Shown piece by piece: positions 51,924 through 61,576 of a DNA stretch of 64,000 nt; position 1 is the stretch's first letter; every line of letters begins with the position of its first letter. The stretch is from assembly GCA_947499955.1 (NCBI GenBank), contig CANMQI010000006.1:186001-250000 (forward strand), read 5' to 3'. The notes beneath the pieces were generated by a model. That model was not told the DNA's origin and searched no databases. It saw only the letters and a list, made by a program, of their open reading frames with translations. A program made the position numbers and the translations under genes. This DNA comes from an uncultured Granulosicoccus sp. Its GTDB lineage: Bacteria > Pseudomonadota > Gammaproteobacteria > Granulosicoccales > Granulosicoccaceae.

Positions 51924-54608
51924 ATGACCACCAACCCGATGCTTGACGCCGACGAAATCGAAACGCAGGAATGGCTGGATGCGCTCGATGCCGTCATCGA
52001 ACATGAAGGACCCGAGCGCGCTCACTTTCTGCTGGAACGACTCATTGACAAGGCGCGTCGCTCCGGTGCCAATCTGCCGTATGACGCCAGCACGGCGTAT
52101 GTCAATACCATTCCGGTCCATCTGGAACAGAAGAGCCCCGGAGATCACGAGCTGGAGCATCGCCTGCGCTCCATGATTCGCTGGAATGCTACCGTCATGG
52201 TCTTGCGAGCCCAGCGAGACGATTCGGGGCTCGGCGGACATTTGTCGAGCTTTGCCTCGGCTGCCACCCTGTACGACGTGGGCTTCAACCACTTCTTTCA
52301 CGCACCCACGCCTGAACACGGTGGCGATGTCGTGATGATGCAGGGTCATTCGGCACCCGGCATCTATGCACGCTCTTTCCTGGAGGGCCGCCTGACTGTC
52401 GAGCAGCTGGATAATTTCCGCCGTGAAGTCGATGGCAAGGGTCTCTCTTCCTACCCACATCCCTGGCTGATGCCGGAGTACTGGCAGTTCCCGACCGTCT
52501 CCATGGGCTGGTGTTCACTCACGTCGATCTATCAGGCGCGTTTCATGAAGTACCTGCACGATCGCAGTCTGGCGCGTACCGACAATCGTCAGATCTGGGC
52601 GTTCCTGGGCGATGGCGAAATGGATGAACCTGAATCCCTGGGTGCCATCTCGTTGGCCGGTCGTGAAAAACTGGACAACCTGAACTTCGTCATCAACTGC
52701 AATCTGCAGCGTCTCGATGGCCCGGTGCGCGGCAACAGCAAGATCATCCAGGAACTGGAAGGCGTCTTCCGCGGTGCCGGCTGGAATGTCATCAAGGTCA
52801 TCTGGGGTTCCTACTGGGATCCGTTGTTCGCCAAGGACAAATCCGGCAAGCTGATGCAGCTGATGATGGAAACCGTTGATGGCGAATACCAGAACTGCAA
52901 GGCCAAGGGTGGTGCCTATACCCGCGAGCATTTCTTCGGCAAATACCCCGAAACCAAGGCGCTGGTCGCCAACCTCACCGATGAGGACATCTGGCGGCTC
53001 AATCGTGGCGGACACGACCCGCACAAGTTGTTCGCCGCCTATCAGCAGGCCGTCGATCACAAGGGGCAACCGACCGTCATCCTGGCCAAGACCGTCAAGG
53101 GTTATGGTCTGGGTGAATCCGGTGAAGGTACCAATGCCACCCACCAGCAGAAGAAGATGGACCTGGAATCCCTGCTGAAGATGCGTGACCGATTCGGGCT
53201 GACGCTCACCGACGAGCAGGTCAAGAATTACGAGTACATCCTGCCCGACCCCGAGAGCGCTGAAATCAAATACCTGCAGGAACGCCGCAAGGCACTCGGC
53301 GGCTATCTGCCACAGCGCAAGAAATTTGCCGAGCCCCTGGAAGTGCCGCCACTGGAAGCCTTCAAACCGCTGCTGGAAGGTTCAGGCGATCGCGAGATTT
53401 CCACCACCATGGCGTTCGTGCGCTTGCTGACGATCCTTACCCGCGACAAGAAGATCGGCAAGAATATCGTACCTATCGTACCGGACGAGGCACGTACCTT
53501 CGGCATGGACGGCATGTTCCGACAGCTGGGCATCTACTCATCCGTCGGTCAGTTGTATGAGCCGCAGGATCGTGACCAGATCATGTACTACAAGGAAGAC
53601 AAGACAGGTCAGATCCTGGAGGAAGGCATTACCGAGGCCGGCGCCATGGCCAGCTGGCTGGCAGCCGCCACCTCCTATTCCACGCACGGCGTGAACATGC
53701 TGCCGTTCTATATCTACTACTCCATGTTCGGCTTCCAGCGCATTGGCGATCTGGCCTGGCTCGCTGGCGACATGCGCGCCTGTGGATTCATGATCGGCGG
53801 TACGGCGGGTCGGACCACGCTCAATGGCGAGGGACTGCAGCATGAAGACGGTCATTCACTGGTACTGGCCAATACCATCCCCAACTGCATCAGCTATGAC
53901 CCCTGCTTCAGCTACGAGATGGCCGTGATCATTCACCATGGCATGACCCGCATGTTGACCAATCGGGAGAGTGTGTACTTCTACATCACGGCAATGAACG
54001 AGAACTATCTGCACCCGCCCATGCCGGAGGGTGCCGAAGAAGGCATCGTCAAGGGCATCTACCAGTTGCGCAAGATCGCTGATGGCGATGAGAAGAAGGC
54101 GGCAAGGTTCGACACCCATGTACGCCTGCTGGGCAGCGGCACCATTCTGCGCGAAGTCATCGCCGCCGCCGAGATGCTGGAGACCGAGTGGAATATCGGC
54201 GCCGAGATCTACAGCGTCACGAGTTTCAATGAACTGGCTCGCGACGGTCTTGAAGTGGAACGATGGAACATGCTGCACCCGAACGATGACCCGCGAGTGC
54301 CTTACATCACCCAGGTTCTGGGCACCGGTGACGCACCGGTAGTCAGCTCGACTGACTACATGAAGACCCACGCCGACCAGGTACGCGAGTTTGTGCCTGC
54401 CACATTCACCACGCTGGGTACCGATGGTTTCGGACGTTCCGATACCCGGGAAAAACTGCGGGAATTCTTTGAAGTGGACAAACGCTATGTGACCATAGCG
54501 GCGCTGCACTCCCTGTCCATGGACGGCAAGCTGGACAAGGTGACCGTTGCCAAGGCGGTACAGCAGTACGGCATCGATCCTGACAAACCCAATCCGGCGA
54601 CGGCTTGA
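51924..54608 (+). CDS. aceE: Second pyruvate dehydrogenase E1 (homodimeric type)
   Basis: An 894-residue paralogue of the E1 at 6641-9295, with the same reaction. GDGEMDEPES (near residue 233), HFFGKYPE and GTDGFGRSDTRE are intact, so it should be active. It differs from the first copy along its whole length, including different N- and C-terminal ends, which points to an old duplication or separate acquisition. ATG at 51924 is chosen; the frame is open further up but with unrelated composition. The ribosome binding site is weak. It leads aceE-aceF-(small ORF)-lpd without pha genes. Confidence 0.95.
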   Translation: MTTNPMLDADEIETQEWLDALDAVIEHEGPERAHFLLERLIDKARRSGANLPYDASTAYVNTIPVHLEQKSPGDHELEHRLRSMIRWNATVMVLRAQRDDSGLGGHLSSFASAATLYDVGFNHFFHAPTPEHGGDVVMMQGHSAPGIYARSFLEGRLTVEQLDNFRREVDGKGLSSYPHPWLMPEYWQFPTVSMGWCSLTSIYQARFMKYLHDRSLARTDNRQIWAFLGDGEMDEPESLGAISLAGREKLDNLNFVINCNLQRLDGPVRGNSKIIQELEGVFRGAGWNVIKVIWGSYWDPLFAKDKSGKLMQLMMETVDGEYQNCKAKGGAYTREHFFGKYPETKALVANLTDEDIWRLNRGGHDPHKLFAAYQQAVDHKGQPTVILAKTVKGYGLGESGEGTNATHQQKKMDLESLLKMRDRFGLTLTDEQVKNYEYILPDPESAEIKYLQERRKALGGYLPQRKKFAEPLEVPPLEAFKPLLEGSGDREISTTMAFVRLLTILTRDKKIGKNIVPIVPDEARTFGMDGMFRQLGIYSSVGQLYEPQDRDQIMYYKEDKTGQILEEGITEAGAMASWLAAATSYSTHGVNMLPFYIYYSMFGFQRIGDLAWLAGDMRACGFMIGGTAGRTTLNGEGLQHEDGHSLVLANTIPNCISYDPCFSYEMAVIIHHGMTRMLTNRESVYFYITAMNENYLHPPMPEGAEEGIVKGIYQLRKIADGDEKKAARFDTHVRLLGSGTILREVIAAAEMLETEWNIGAEIYSVTSFNELARDGLEVERWNMLHPNDDPRVPYITQVLGTGDAPVVSSTDYMKTHADQVREFVPATFTTLGTDGFGRSDTREKLREFFEVDKRYVTIAALHSLSMDGKLDKVTVAKAVQQYGIDPDKPNPATA

Positions 54609-54619
54609 GGGAGGCGACC

Positions 54620-56023
54620 ATGAGTGAATCAGACAGCACGAAAAACATCGTCATTCCCGATATTGGCGATTCTGAAAATGTCGAGATCATCGAGATACTG
54701 GTGTCGGTTGGAGACCAGATCAGCGTGGATGATTCCCTGCTGACACTGGAAAGTGACAAGGCGAGCATGGAAGTGCCCGCGACAGAAGCCGGTGTCATCG
54801 AATCGCTGACTATTTCGGTGGGTGATACCGTCAACGCCGGTGATGTGATCGGTACGATGAGTACGACAGGTAGCGGCAGCGCGGACGAAAAGAAACCCGC
54901 AGCGGACGACGCAGCACCTCAGGAACCCGCCGCCGACTCACCAGCCGAACCGGAGTCAGGGGCAGCAACTGCCGAGGACAAAGACAAGGACAAGGACGAA
55001 GAAAAGACCAAACAGGCAGCGGCCAACGCACCGGCAGCAGCAGCTGGCAACCCGACACCCAGCTCACCGACAGCGCATATCAGCGATGAAAGCATGCGCA
55101 AGGCCCACGCAAGTCCCGGGGTCAGACGCTATGCCCGGGAGCACGGCGCCGATCTGTCACTGATCTCCGGCACCGGCCCCAAGGGCCGAATCAGCAAGGA
55201 GGATGTGCGTTCGTTCATCAAGCAGGCAATGGAAGGCGTGAATGCCAACTACGGCAGCAGTGCCGGCAGCCTGGCCGGTGGCGGTGCCGGTATTCCTGCC
55301 ATTCCGGAAGTCGACTTTTCCAGGTTCGGTGACATCGAACGTGTTCCATTGGGACGTATCAACAAGCTCAGTGCTGCCAATCTGCACCGAGCCTGGCTGA
55401 ACCTGCCGATGGTCACACACCACGACCTGGCCGACGTGACGGAAATGGAGGCCTTCAGAAAGCAGTTGAAGAACGAGGCCCGTGAGGATGACCCGAAGGT
55501 CACCGGTCTGGCCTTTCACATGAAGGCGCTGGTCAAATCCCTGCAGGCCTTTCCCAAGCTGAACAGCTCCCTGTCAGCCGATGGCGAGGCCCTGTTCTAC
55601 AAGAATTATTATCACATCGGCATCGCCGTTGATACGCCGAACGGTCTGGTGGTTCCGGTATTCCGGGATGTCGACAAGAAGAGCATCTATCAGCTTGCCG
55701 AGGAGATGTCCGACGTCAGCGCCCGGGCCCGGAAGAAAAAACTCAAGCCGGATGAGATGCAGGGAGCCAGCATGACCATCTCCAGCCTCGGCGGGATCGG
55801 TGGCACCTCGTTCACACCGATCGTCAATCCACCCGAAGTCGCCATTCTGGGAATCACCCGCGCCACCATGCAGCCGGTCTGGAACGGCAGTGAATTCGTA
55901 CCACGGCTCATGTGCCCGCTGGATCTTACCTATGACCACCGAGTGGTCGATGGTGCCGATGCAGCACGCTTCATGGCGCACTACGTTCGCCAGATCAGCG
56001 ATATACGCCGACTGACTCTCTGA
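54620..56023 (+). CDS. aceF: Second PDH E2, dihydrolipoamide acetyltransferase
   Basis: A 467-residue E2 with one lipoyl domain (ESDKASMEVPATEAG), a linker unusually rich in charged Asp/Lys/Glu (KDKDKDEEK) amid Ala/Pro, a subunit-binding domain (HASPGVRRYAREHG) and a catalytic domain with TYDHRVVDGAD. The first operon's E2 has a mainly Ala/Pro linker, so the two may assemble separately. GGGAGG stands 5 bases before the ATG, 11 bp after aceE. Confidence 0.95.
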   Translation: MSESDSTKNIVIPDIGDSENVEIIEILVSVGDQISVDDSLLTLESDKASMEVPATEAGVIESLTISVGDTVNAGDVIGTMSTTGSGSADEKKPAADDAAPQEPAADSPAEPESGAATAEDKDKDKDEEKTKQAAANAPAAAAGNPTPSSPTAHISDESMRKAHASPGVRRYAREHGADLSLISGTGPKGRISKEDVRSFIKQAMEGVNANYGSSAGSLAGGGAGIPAIPEVDFSRFGDIERVPLGRINKLSAANLHRAWLNLPMVTHHDLADVTEMEAFRKQLKNEAREDDPKVTGLAFHMKALVKSLQAFPKLNSSLSADGEALFYKNYYHIGIAVDTPNGLVVPVFRDVDKKSIYQLAEEMSDVSARARKKKLKPDEMQGASMTISSLGGIGGTSFTPIVNPPEVAILGITRATMQPVWNGSEFVPRLMCPLDLTYDHRVVDGADAARFMAHYVRQISDIRRLTL

Positions 56024-56035
56024 CCCGGATCATTC

Positions 56036-56149
56036 ATGAATAGTCCGAGTTGGCTGAGTGACGCCATATCCGAGAACCCCTATCTGCAGCTGCGCCAGAC
56101 AGAAAGCTGGATGCGCAGTCTGCAGAACCCGGAGCATAAGATTCAATGA
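56036..56149 (+). CDS. Possible 37-residue protein between aceF and lpd
   Basis: An ATG 12 bp past the aceF stop opens a frame ending in TGA at 56147-56149, overlapping the lpd ATG as ATGA. The product (start MNSPSWLSDAISENPYLQ) is polar with Trp and Leu residues and a possible amphipathic helix; no family is recognised. The lpd ribosome binding site (GGAG) lies inside it, so it would couple translation. No Shine-Dalgarno of its own is clear. Position and overlap favour a real gene, but its small size leaves doubt. Confidence 0.4.
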   Translation: MNSPSWLSDAISENPYLQLRQTESWMRSLQNPEHKIQ

Positions 56150-58029
56150 GTGAACTGGAAACAGTCAAGATTCCCGACATTGGCGATGTCAACGACGTCG
56201 AAGTCATCGAAGTACTGGTATCGCTTGGCGATACCATCTCGAAGGAAGATTCGCTGATCACTGTCGAAAGTGACAAGGCGAGTATGGAAATTCCCTCCCC
56301 GGCTGCCGGCGTCATCACCTCACTACTGCTCAAGACCGGCGACAGAGTCTCGCAAGGCAGTGACATTCTGGTCCTGGACGTGGCCGCTGCGAGTGATACG
56401 GGCGGCAGCGAAAGTGCCGCGGGCTCGGATTCATCCAGCGCGAAGGACAAGTCGGATACACAAGAGGGGCAGTCAGCACCTGCTGCAAGCTCATCCGAGT
56501 CCAAACCTGCGGAGAAGGCTTTGGGTGGAAACTCGGATGCAAAGCCGGTCTCTACCGACAGCAGCAAAAGCGTTGCCTCCGATCAGGACCGGCAGAGCGC
56601 CGAGGAACACTACGAACTGGTGGTGCTGGGAGCCGGACCCGGTGGCTACACCGCCGCATTCCGGGCTGCCGACCTGGGCCTGAAAGTGCTGTTGATCGAA
56701 CGCTACCCGGACCTTGGAGGCGTCTGTCTGAATGTGGGCTGCATTCCCTCCAAGGCTCTGTTGCATACGGCAGCCGTCATTCAGGAGACTCGCGGTATGG
56801 CGGCTCACGGTGTGAGCTTCGCCGAACCGGAAATCGACATCGACAAGCTGCGCTCGTTCAAGGAAGACGTCATCGGCAAACTGACCGGAGGACTTGCCGG
56901 CCTGGCAAAACAGCGCAAGGTCACGGTGGCACAGGGCTTCGGCCGCTTCCAGAGCAGTCATGTGATGGCTATCAGCGCCTCGATGCCTGATGAAGACAAT
57001 GATCAGGCGCCGCGCCTGGTCAGTTTCGACAATGCCATCATCGCAGCCGGTTCGCGCAGTATCCGCATTCCCGGCTTTCCCTATGAGGATGAACGTCTCA
57101 TGGATTCCACTGGCGCACTGCAACTGGCCGACATACCCCAGCGTCTTCTGGTCATCGGTGGCGGCATCATCGGTCTGGAGATGGGCTGTGTCTACGCCGG
57201 ACTGGGCAGCAAGGTGACCGTGGTCGAGCTCTCCGACGGCCTGATGCCGGGCTGCGACAGAGATCTGGTTCGTCCGCTGGAGAAGCGGCTGAAGAAGGAT
57301 TTCGAGAATATCTTCACCGGATCGAAAGTCACCGGCATGGAATCGACTGATGCCGGCCTGACAGTGAACTTCGAGGGCGGCAAGGCACCGGCCAGCGATA
57401 CCTTTGATCGCGTTCTGCTGGCGGTCGGAAGAAGCCCCAATGGCCATGCTGTTGATGCCGACAAGGCGGGTGTCGACGTCGATGAACGTGGCTTCATCAG
57501 CGTCGACTCACAGCAGCGAACCGGTGTCAGTCACATCTTTGCCATCGGTGACCTTGTCGGTCAGCCAATGCTGGCTCACAAGGCCACCCACGAAGGCAAG
57601 GTAGCTGCCGAGGTAGCGGCTGGCAAGAAGAGCTACTTCGACGCAAAGACCATCCCGTCCGTGGCCTACACCGACCCGGAAGTGTCCTGGATGGGCTTGA
57701 CCGAGACCACGGCCAAGGAGCAGGGAATTGCCTATGAAAAAGGGGTATTTCCCTGGGCCGCCAGCGGTCGCGCGCTCAGTATGGCGCGCAGTGAAGGCAT
57801 GACGAAGGTGCTCTACGATCCGGAAACCAAACGGGTACTGGGTGCGGGCATGGTGGGCCCCAATGCCGGAGAATTGATTGCAGAGGCCGTGCTGGCTCTC
57901 GAGATGGGGGCCGACATCGAAGATCTGGCCCTGACGGTACATCCGCATCCAACCCTGTCGGAAACACTCAACTTCGCCGCAGAAGTTGCCGAGGGTACGG
58001 TAACGGATATCTACATCCCGAAACGCTGA
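56146..58029 (+). CDS. lpd: Second dihydrolipoamide dehydrogenase with N-terminal lipoyl domain
   Basis: A 627-residue E3 with a lipoyl domain (ESDKASMEIPSP; residues 1-75), a long Ser/Ala/Lys/Asp linker (about 85-155) and the E3 body: GAGPGGYTAAF, CLNVGCIPSK, IGGGIIGLEMG and HPHPT. It repeats the architecture of the first operon's E3, but the linker is longer and Ser-rich instead of Ala/Pro. GGAG lies 10 bases before the ATG. Both copies keep every catalytic residue. Confidence 0.95.
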   Translation: MSELETVKIPDIGDVNDVEVIEVLVSLGDTISKEDSLITVESDKASMEIPSPAAGVITSLLLKTGDRVSQGSDILVLDVAAASDTGGSESAAGSDSSSAKDKSDTQEGQSAPAASSSESKPAEKALGGNSDAKPVSTDSSKSVASDQDRQSAEEHYELVVLGAGPGGYTAAFRAADLGLKVLLIERYPDLGGVCLNVGCIPSKALLHTAAVIQETRGMAAHGVSFAEPEIDIDKLRSFKEDVIGKLTGGLAGLAKQRKVTVAQGFGRFQSSHVMAISASMPDEDNDQAPRLVSFDNAIIAAGSRSIRIPGFPYEDERLMDSTGALQLADIPQRLLVIGGGIIGLEMGCVYAGLGSKVTVVELSDGLMPGCDRDLVRPLEKRLKKDFENIFTGSKVTGMESTDAGLTVNFEGGKAPASDTFDRVLLAVGRSPNGHAVDADKAGVDVDERGFISVDSQQRTGVSHIFAIGDLVGQPMLAHKATHEGKVAAEVAAGKKSYFDAKTIPSVAYTDPEVSWMGLTETTAKEQGIAYEKGVFPWAASGRALSMARSEGMTKVLYDPETKRVLGAGMVGPNAGELIAEAVLALEMGADIEDLALTVHPHPTLSETLNFAAEVAEGTVTDIYIPKR

Positions 58030-58044
58030 GACACAACCGACCGT

Positions 58045-58069
58045 CGCTTGCCCGCTATCAGGGCAAGCG
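58045..58069 (+). terminator. Hairpin after the second PDH operon
   Basis: CGCTTGCCC-gctatca-GGGCAAGCG forms a perfect 9-bp stem 15 bp past the lpd stop. No T run follows; it probably protects or ends the operon transcript. Confidence 0.5.
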
Positions 58070-58173
58070 GCACGGTCAGATGATCAACGACACCGGAACT
58101 CTCGTTCCAACAGCCAACCAGCTGCCGCCCTGTCGTCGAGCCGCGTCAGTGATGGTCTGTTGCAGAATAGCCG

Positions 58174-58617
58174 CTACAGAGCGTCTACATGCTTGCGAAT
58201 GCTTTCGAACTTGGCGGCAATCGCAGCGGCATCACCGTTTGATGCGCCGACCAGTTTTTCCAACTCATCCAGCTCTGTCATGACATCAGCTGCCAGCTCG
58301 GTATTGGCCGACTTGGAGGCATCGTGCTTGTTGATCTCGACCAGCTTGTCGAGTTCTGCAACGGCCTTGAGCAGGAACGGCGAGATCTCGTAGCTATGCT
58401 CCATACGAGACGTGCCACCATCGGCAACCACTGTTTTCAGTGAACGGCCAAACTTGTACTTGCGGCTATAAGGCAGAAACGAACCCTTGGCCCGCTTGTA
58501 GATGATTCGCAACACATCCTTCTCGACGCCGTCCTGTCGCAGGCTGTAGTGGGAAATCTCGTGGAAGCGGACGATACCCATTTCGGCAAGAGTGGGGTAG
58601 CTGGCATTTTCTGACAT
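58174..58617 (-). CDS. DUF3461/UPF0325 family protein (YaeH-like)
   Basis: A 147-residue cytoplasmic protein. The segments YPTLAEMGI, ISHYSLRQDG and a central run ending LKTVVADGG follow the family that includes E. coli YaeH (SLRQE... KTVVADG). Its function is unknown. It has a long C-terminal helix. GGAG lies 6 bases before ATG 58617, which fixes the start. It is convergent with the second PDH operon and lies 191 bp after the hydantoinase gene on the same strand. Confidence 0.88.
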   Translation of the reverse strand: MSENASYPTLAEMGIVRFHEISHYSLRQDGVEKDVLRIIYKRAKGSFLPYSRKYKFGRSLKTVVADGGTSRMEHSYEISPFLLKAVAELDKLVEINKHDASKSANTELAADVMTELDELEKLVGASNGDAAAIAAKFESIRKHVDAL

Positions 58618-58808
58618 GTATTTCTCCGTGGTATGTAGCTTGCAAGATGTTGCAGTAGTCGAGCCTGTTGGCTCCGAATGGCGCAAATATGGTTCCAGTC
58701 CCTTACCCTACAACATCTGCACGGGAACAAGTCCTGACACCCGATGTGAATCAATAAGGTGTTACGAAAGTTGTCGAAGATGGTGACATCCCCACATGCA
58801 ATCACCTT

Positions 58809-60836
58809 TCATGCCACCCCGGAGGGGCGTCCGACAGCCACGGCACTGATTCGACTCTCGAAGAATATCCTCTGACCATCCTTGTTGACAATCCTGTCAT
58901 CTCTATCCGTACTCACGCTGATGTCGGTTCCACCGGCCTGTTCCACCTTTCCTCGGGCCAGTTGCTCGCAGACTCGAGCTGCAGCTGCAGCCCCCTCTTC
59001 CAGCGTGTCATGGATTTCCGGGCCCGAAGGAAACAATACATTGACTCGCTCTCCGCCCGCTGGCGTGATAAGAACCTGCTGCTGCTGGCGAACGGACCCC
59101 ACCACGGCGCCCAATGCGTTGGCAACATGCGCATGCTCGCAGAGTGCAAGTCGGGTATCCAGCAAGTCAGCGGCCCGCGGATAGTAGCTCCGGGCTGGCG
59201 CGCCCAATGCAACTACAGGCAGCTGCAGGCTGGCACGCACACGCATCAACTTGCCGTCCTCTCGATCAAACCCTGCACTGAGCAATGCCTTCTGCGATTC
59301 GGACAACGGCTGGCCATCTTTCTGAGCCGAAGCGGCGGCGTTCAGCAGCATCAGTGCCGTGTTACTGGACACCTTGTTGGCCACAGCCTCGCAGAATTGC
59401 TCCTCAGTGACATAGATCGGGCCAAGGTTGTCTTTTGAATAACGCATCAGCAGGCGCGCGCCCAGACTGGCCGCATGCCGGCTCCAGTCTGCCTGCCGTT
59501 CGAGCACATGCGACGCGTCACTGGGCGTGAACCCGGCGCGCAGAACCAGACTCCTTTGCTCGAGCCTTGTCAGCGCACGCTCCAGTGTCTGATCACTGAA
59601 AAGCGTTTGCACGGCCATCGGATTTTCAACAATCCGTTCATACAGCTCCCGCTGCTGCGCAGACAGTCCCGCAAGGTTCGCGGACACGCCATGACTCATG
59701 ACAAACTGTGCACTGTGCGTGGTGCTGAAGGGTAGCTGCCATTGTGCTTCGAGCACCTCCAGCAGCTCTGGCCGCTGATGAATCAGCAGACTCAATGGCA
59801 AGACTCGCTGTGGTTGCAGTTCGAACTGCCGCCCTTCACGACTGTATCGAATACCGCTATCACCGCCCAGACCGTGCGTCTGCACATCGATCGCCTGCAC
59901 CATGGTCCGCCAGCCACCCACGATTGCCCCCTCAGTATTCAGTCGGGGACGACCATCTCGAATCAAGGCTATATCCGTCGTGGTCCCTCCCATATCCGAC
60001 ACCATCAGATGCTCCTCCTGGCAGAGGAACTGTGCGCCGACCACACTGGCTGCCGGCCCGCTGAGAATGGTCTCTACCGGATGGCTCAGAGCCATCGTGT
60101 CACTGATCAGGGAGCCGTCACCTTTCACGACCATCAATGGCGCCCTGATGCTACGCTGCTGCAGCAAAGCCCGCGTTGCCTGCAACAGGCCATCGGTCAG
60201 CGGGATCAGTCGGGCATTGAGCAACGCTGTCAATGCACGACGAGGGGCATCCAGCCCTGAACTCAATTCATGACCGCGGCTGACCGGCTTTTGCGTGATC
60301 GAGGAAATCAGCGTCCAGGCTTCGTTCTCATGAGCCGGGTTACGCACAGCGAACATGGACGATACCGCATAGGCCTCGACCCGCTCGTCAACCTCTTGCA
60401 CGAATCGACGCAGACCGGCCGCATCCAGTGGCGCCAGCGGCTGACCCGCGGCGTCGTGGCCACCTTCCAGAAAGACCATCGGATCCCCACCCAGCGCCTG
60501 CTGCAGATTGGCACGTTGCAACTGCGCGGGCGTGAAACCGATCAACACCAGAGCTATCGCCCGACCGCGCCCCTCGACCAGGGCATTGGTCGCAAGTGTG
60601 GTGGACAGCGAGACCAGCTCGACCTCCGTGGCAACACCTTCGCTGAGAACCTGATCAACAGCCGAGCGCAGACCGTCTATCAGGTTCGCATGCGTGGTCA
60701 GCGATTTTGCCGTGGCAACCACTCTCTGCGCATCATCCACCAGAACCGCATCGGTGTAGGTACCGCCGGTATCCAGACCCAATTGAAATCCCACGTCACC
60801 TGCCATCATCGCTGAAGTGAACCGACTATCAGACAA
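58809..60836 (-). CDS. Hydantoinase/oxoprolinase A-subunit family protein
   Basis: An ASKHA-fold protein of about 675 residues with LGLDTGGTYTDAVLVDD (ATP phosphate loop) at the N-terminus, TTLATNALVEGRG, KGDGSLIS and the hallmark VSDMGGTTTDIALI. HyuA-type proteins normally act with a HyuB partner to open hydantoins or 5-oxoproline, or in acetone carboxylation; no HyuB gene is here, so the substrate cannot be named. The start is uncertain: TTG at 60836 with AGAGG upstream is favoured over ATG 60809 and GTG 60863. It is divergent from the pilin operon. Confidence 0.85.
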   Translation of the reverse strand: MSDSRFTSAMMAGDVGFQLGLDTGGTYTDAVLVDDAQRVVATAKSLTTHANLIDGLRSAVDQVLSEGVATEVELVSLSTTLATNALVEGRGRAIALVLIGFTPAQLQRANLQQALGGDPMVFLEGGHDAAGQPLAPLDAAGLRRFVQEVDERVEAYAVSSMFAVRNPAHENEAWTLISSITQKPVSRGHELSSGLDAPRRALTALLNARLIPLTDGLLQATRALLQQRSIRAPLMVVKGDGSLISDTMALSHPVETILSGPAASVVGAQFLCQEEHLMVSDMGGTTTDIALIRDGRPRLNTEGAIVGGWRTMVQAIDVQTHGLGGDSGIRYSREGRQFELQPQRVLPLSLLIHQRPELLEVLEAQWQLPFSTTHSAQFVMSHGVSANLAGLSAQQRELYERIVENPMAVQTLFSDQTLERALTRLEQRSLVLRAGFTPSDASHVLERQADWSRHAASLGARLLMRYSKDNLGPIYVTEEQFCEAVANKVSSNTALMLLNAAASAQKDGQPLSESQKALLSAGFDREDGKLMRVRASLQLPVVALGAPARSYYPRAADLLDTRLALCEHAHVANALGAVVGSVRQQQQVLITPAGGERVNVLFPSGPEIHDTLEEGAAAAARVCEQLARGKVEQAGGTDISVSTDRDDRIVNKDGQRIFFESRISAVAVGRPSGVA

Positions 60837-60913
60837 CGCCCGCCTCTTGTAAACCGCCAGCACTGAAAAAAAACGGATCTGTGCCGCTAGCAGTACACAT
60901 TCTGGTTGTTTGG

Positions 60914-61537
60914 ATGAAGAATCAATTGATGAGACAGGATCCCGACAGTCACTCTATTCGGGGTTTTACCTTGATGGAGCTACTGATTGCCTTGGCTGTA
61001 GCCGGTATTCTGCTGGGTATCGCTGCGCCGAGTTTCAAGGAAACCATTCAGCAATCGCAGCAGGACAGCCGTGTCATGGAGCTTACCGGTGCGCTGAACT
61101 TTGCCCGTTCAGAAGCCATCAAGCAGTCTTCCCGCATCAGCGTGTGTGCACGTAACAGTGACATGAGCTGTGGCATCAACTGGAACAAGGGCTGGATAGT
61201 CTTCGTGGACAATGCCGACAACGCCGGCGTCATCGACGCAACGGAAACCGTCCTGAAGCTGGCAAGCTCACTGCCTGCCGGTTTCACCCTGCAGAACAGC
61301 GCCGTTACCCAAGGCGTGGCGGATGCCACACAACGCTCGTATGTAAGGTTCGGTCCCCGCGGTCTGAGCAACTGGCGCGGTTCTGGCACATTCACCTTTT
61401 GCGATGACAGGGGTAGTCGTGCGGCGCGTGCCGTCAATGTGTCCATGAGTGGTGATATTCGCCAGGCACGCAAGGCTGGCGACGGCTCGCTGTACGACTC
61501 CTTTGGTCAGGCCATCAGTTGCAGTGACAACGGTTAA
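60914..61537 (+). CDS. fimT: Type IV pilus minor pilin FimT/GspH-like
   Basis: A 207-residue prepilin. The leader ends in Gly before FTLMELLIALAVAGIL, the PilD cleavage and N-methylation site, with the key Glu at +5. A GspH/FimT-type C-terminal domain follows with two Cys pairs (SVCARNSDMSCG and CDDRG...SCSDNG). It is first of fimT-pilV-pilW-pilX-pilY1, the minor pilin cluster thought to prime pilus assembly. Starts at 60914 and 60929 are both possible. Confidence 0.9.
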   Translation: MKNQLMRQDPDSHSIRGFTLMELLIALAVAGILLGIAAPSFKETIQQSQQDSRVMELTGALNFARSEAIKQSSRISVCARNSDMSCGINWNKGWIVFVDNADNAGVIDATETVLKLASSLPAGFTLQNSAVTQGVADATQRSYVRFGPRGLSNWRGSGTFTFCDDRGSRAARAVNVSMSGDIRQARKAGDGSLYDSFGQAISCSDNG

Positions 61538-61576
61538 GTGACTTCCAGCAAGGCTCATGTGCACACCGGGCATTCG

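Noticed and set aside
56491..57447. 318-codon minus-strand frame opposite the second lpd
   Set aside because: Shadow frame; no start signals and no domain.
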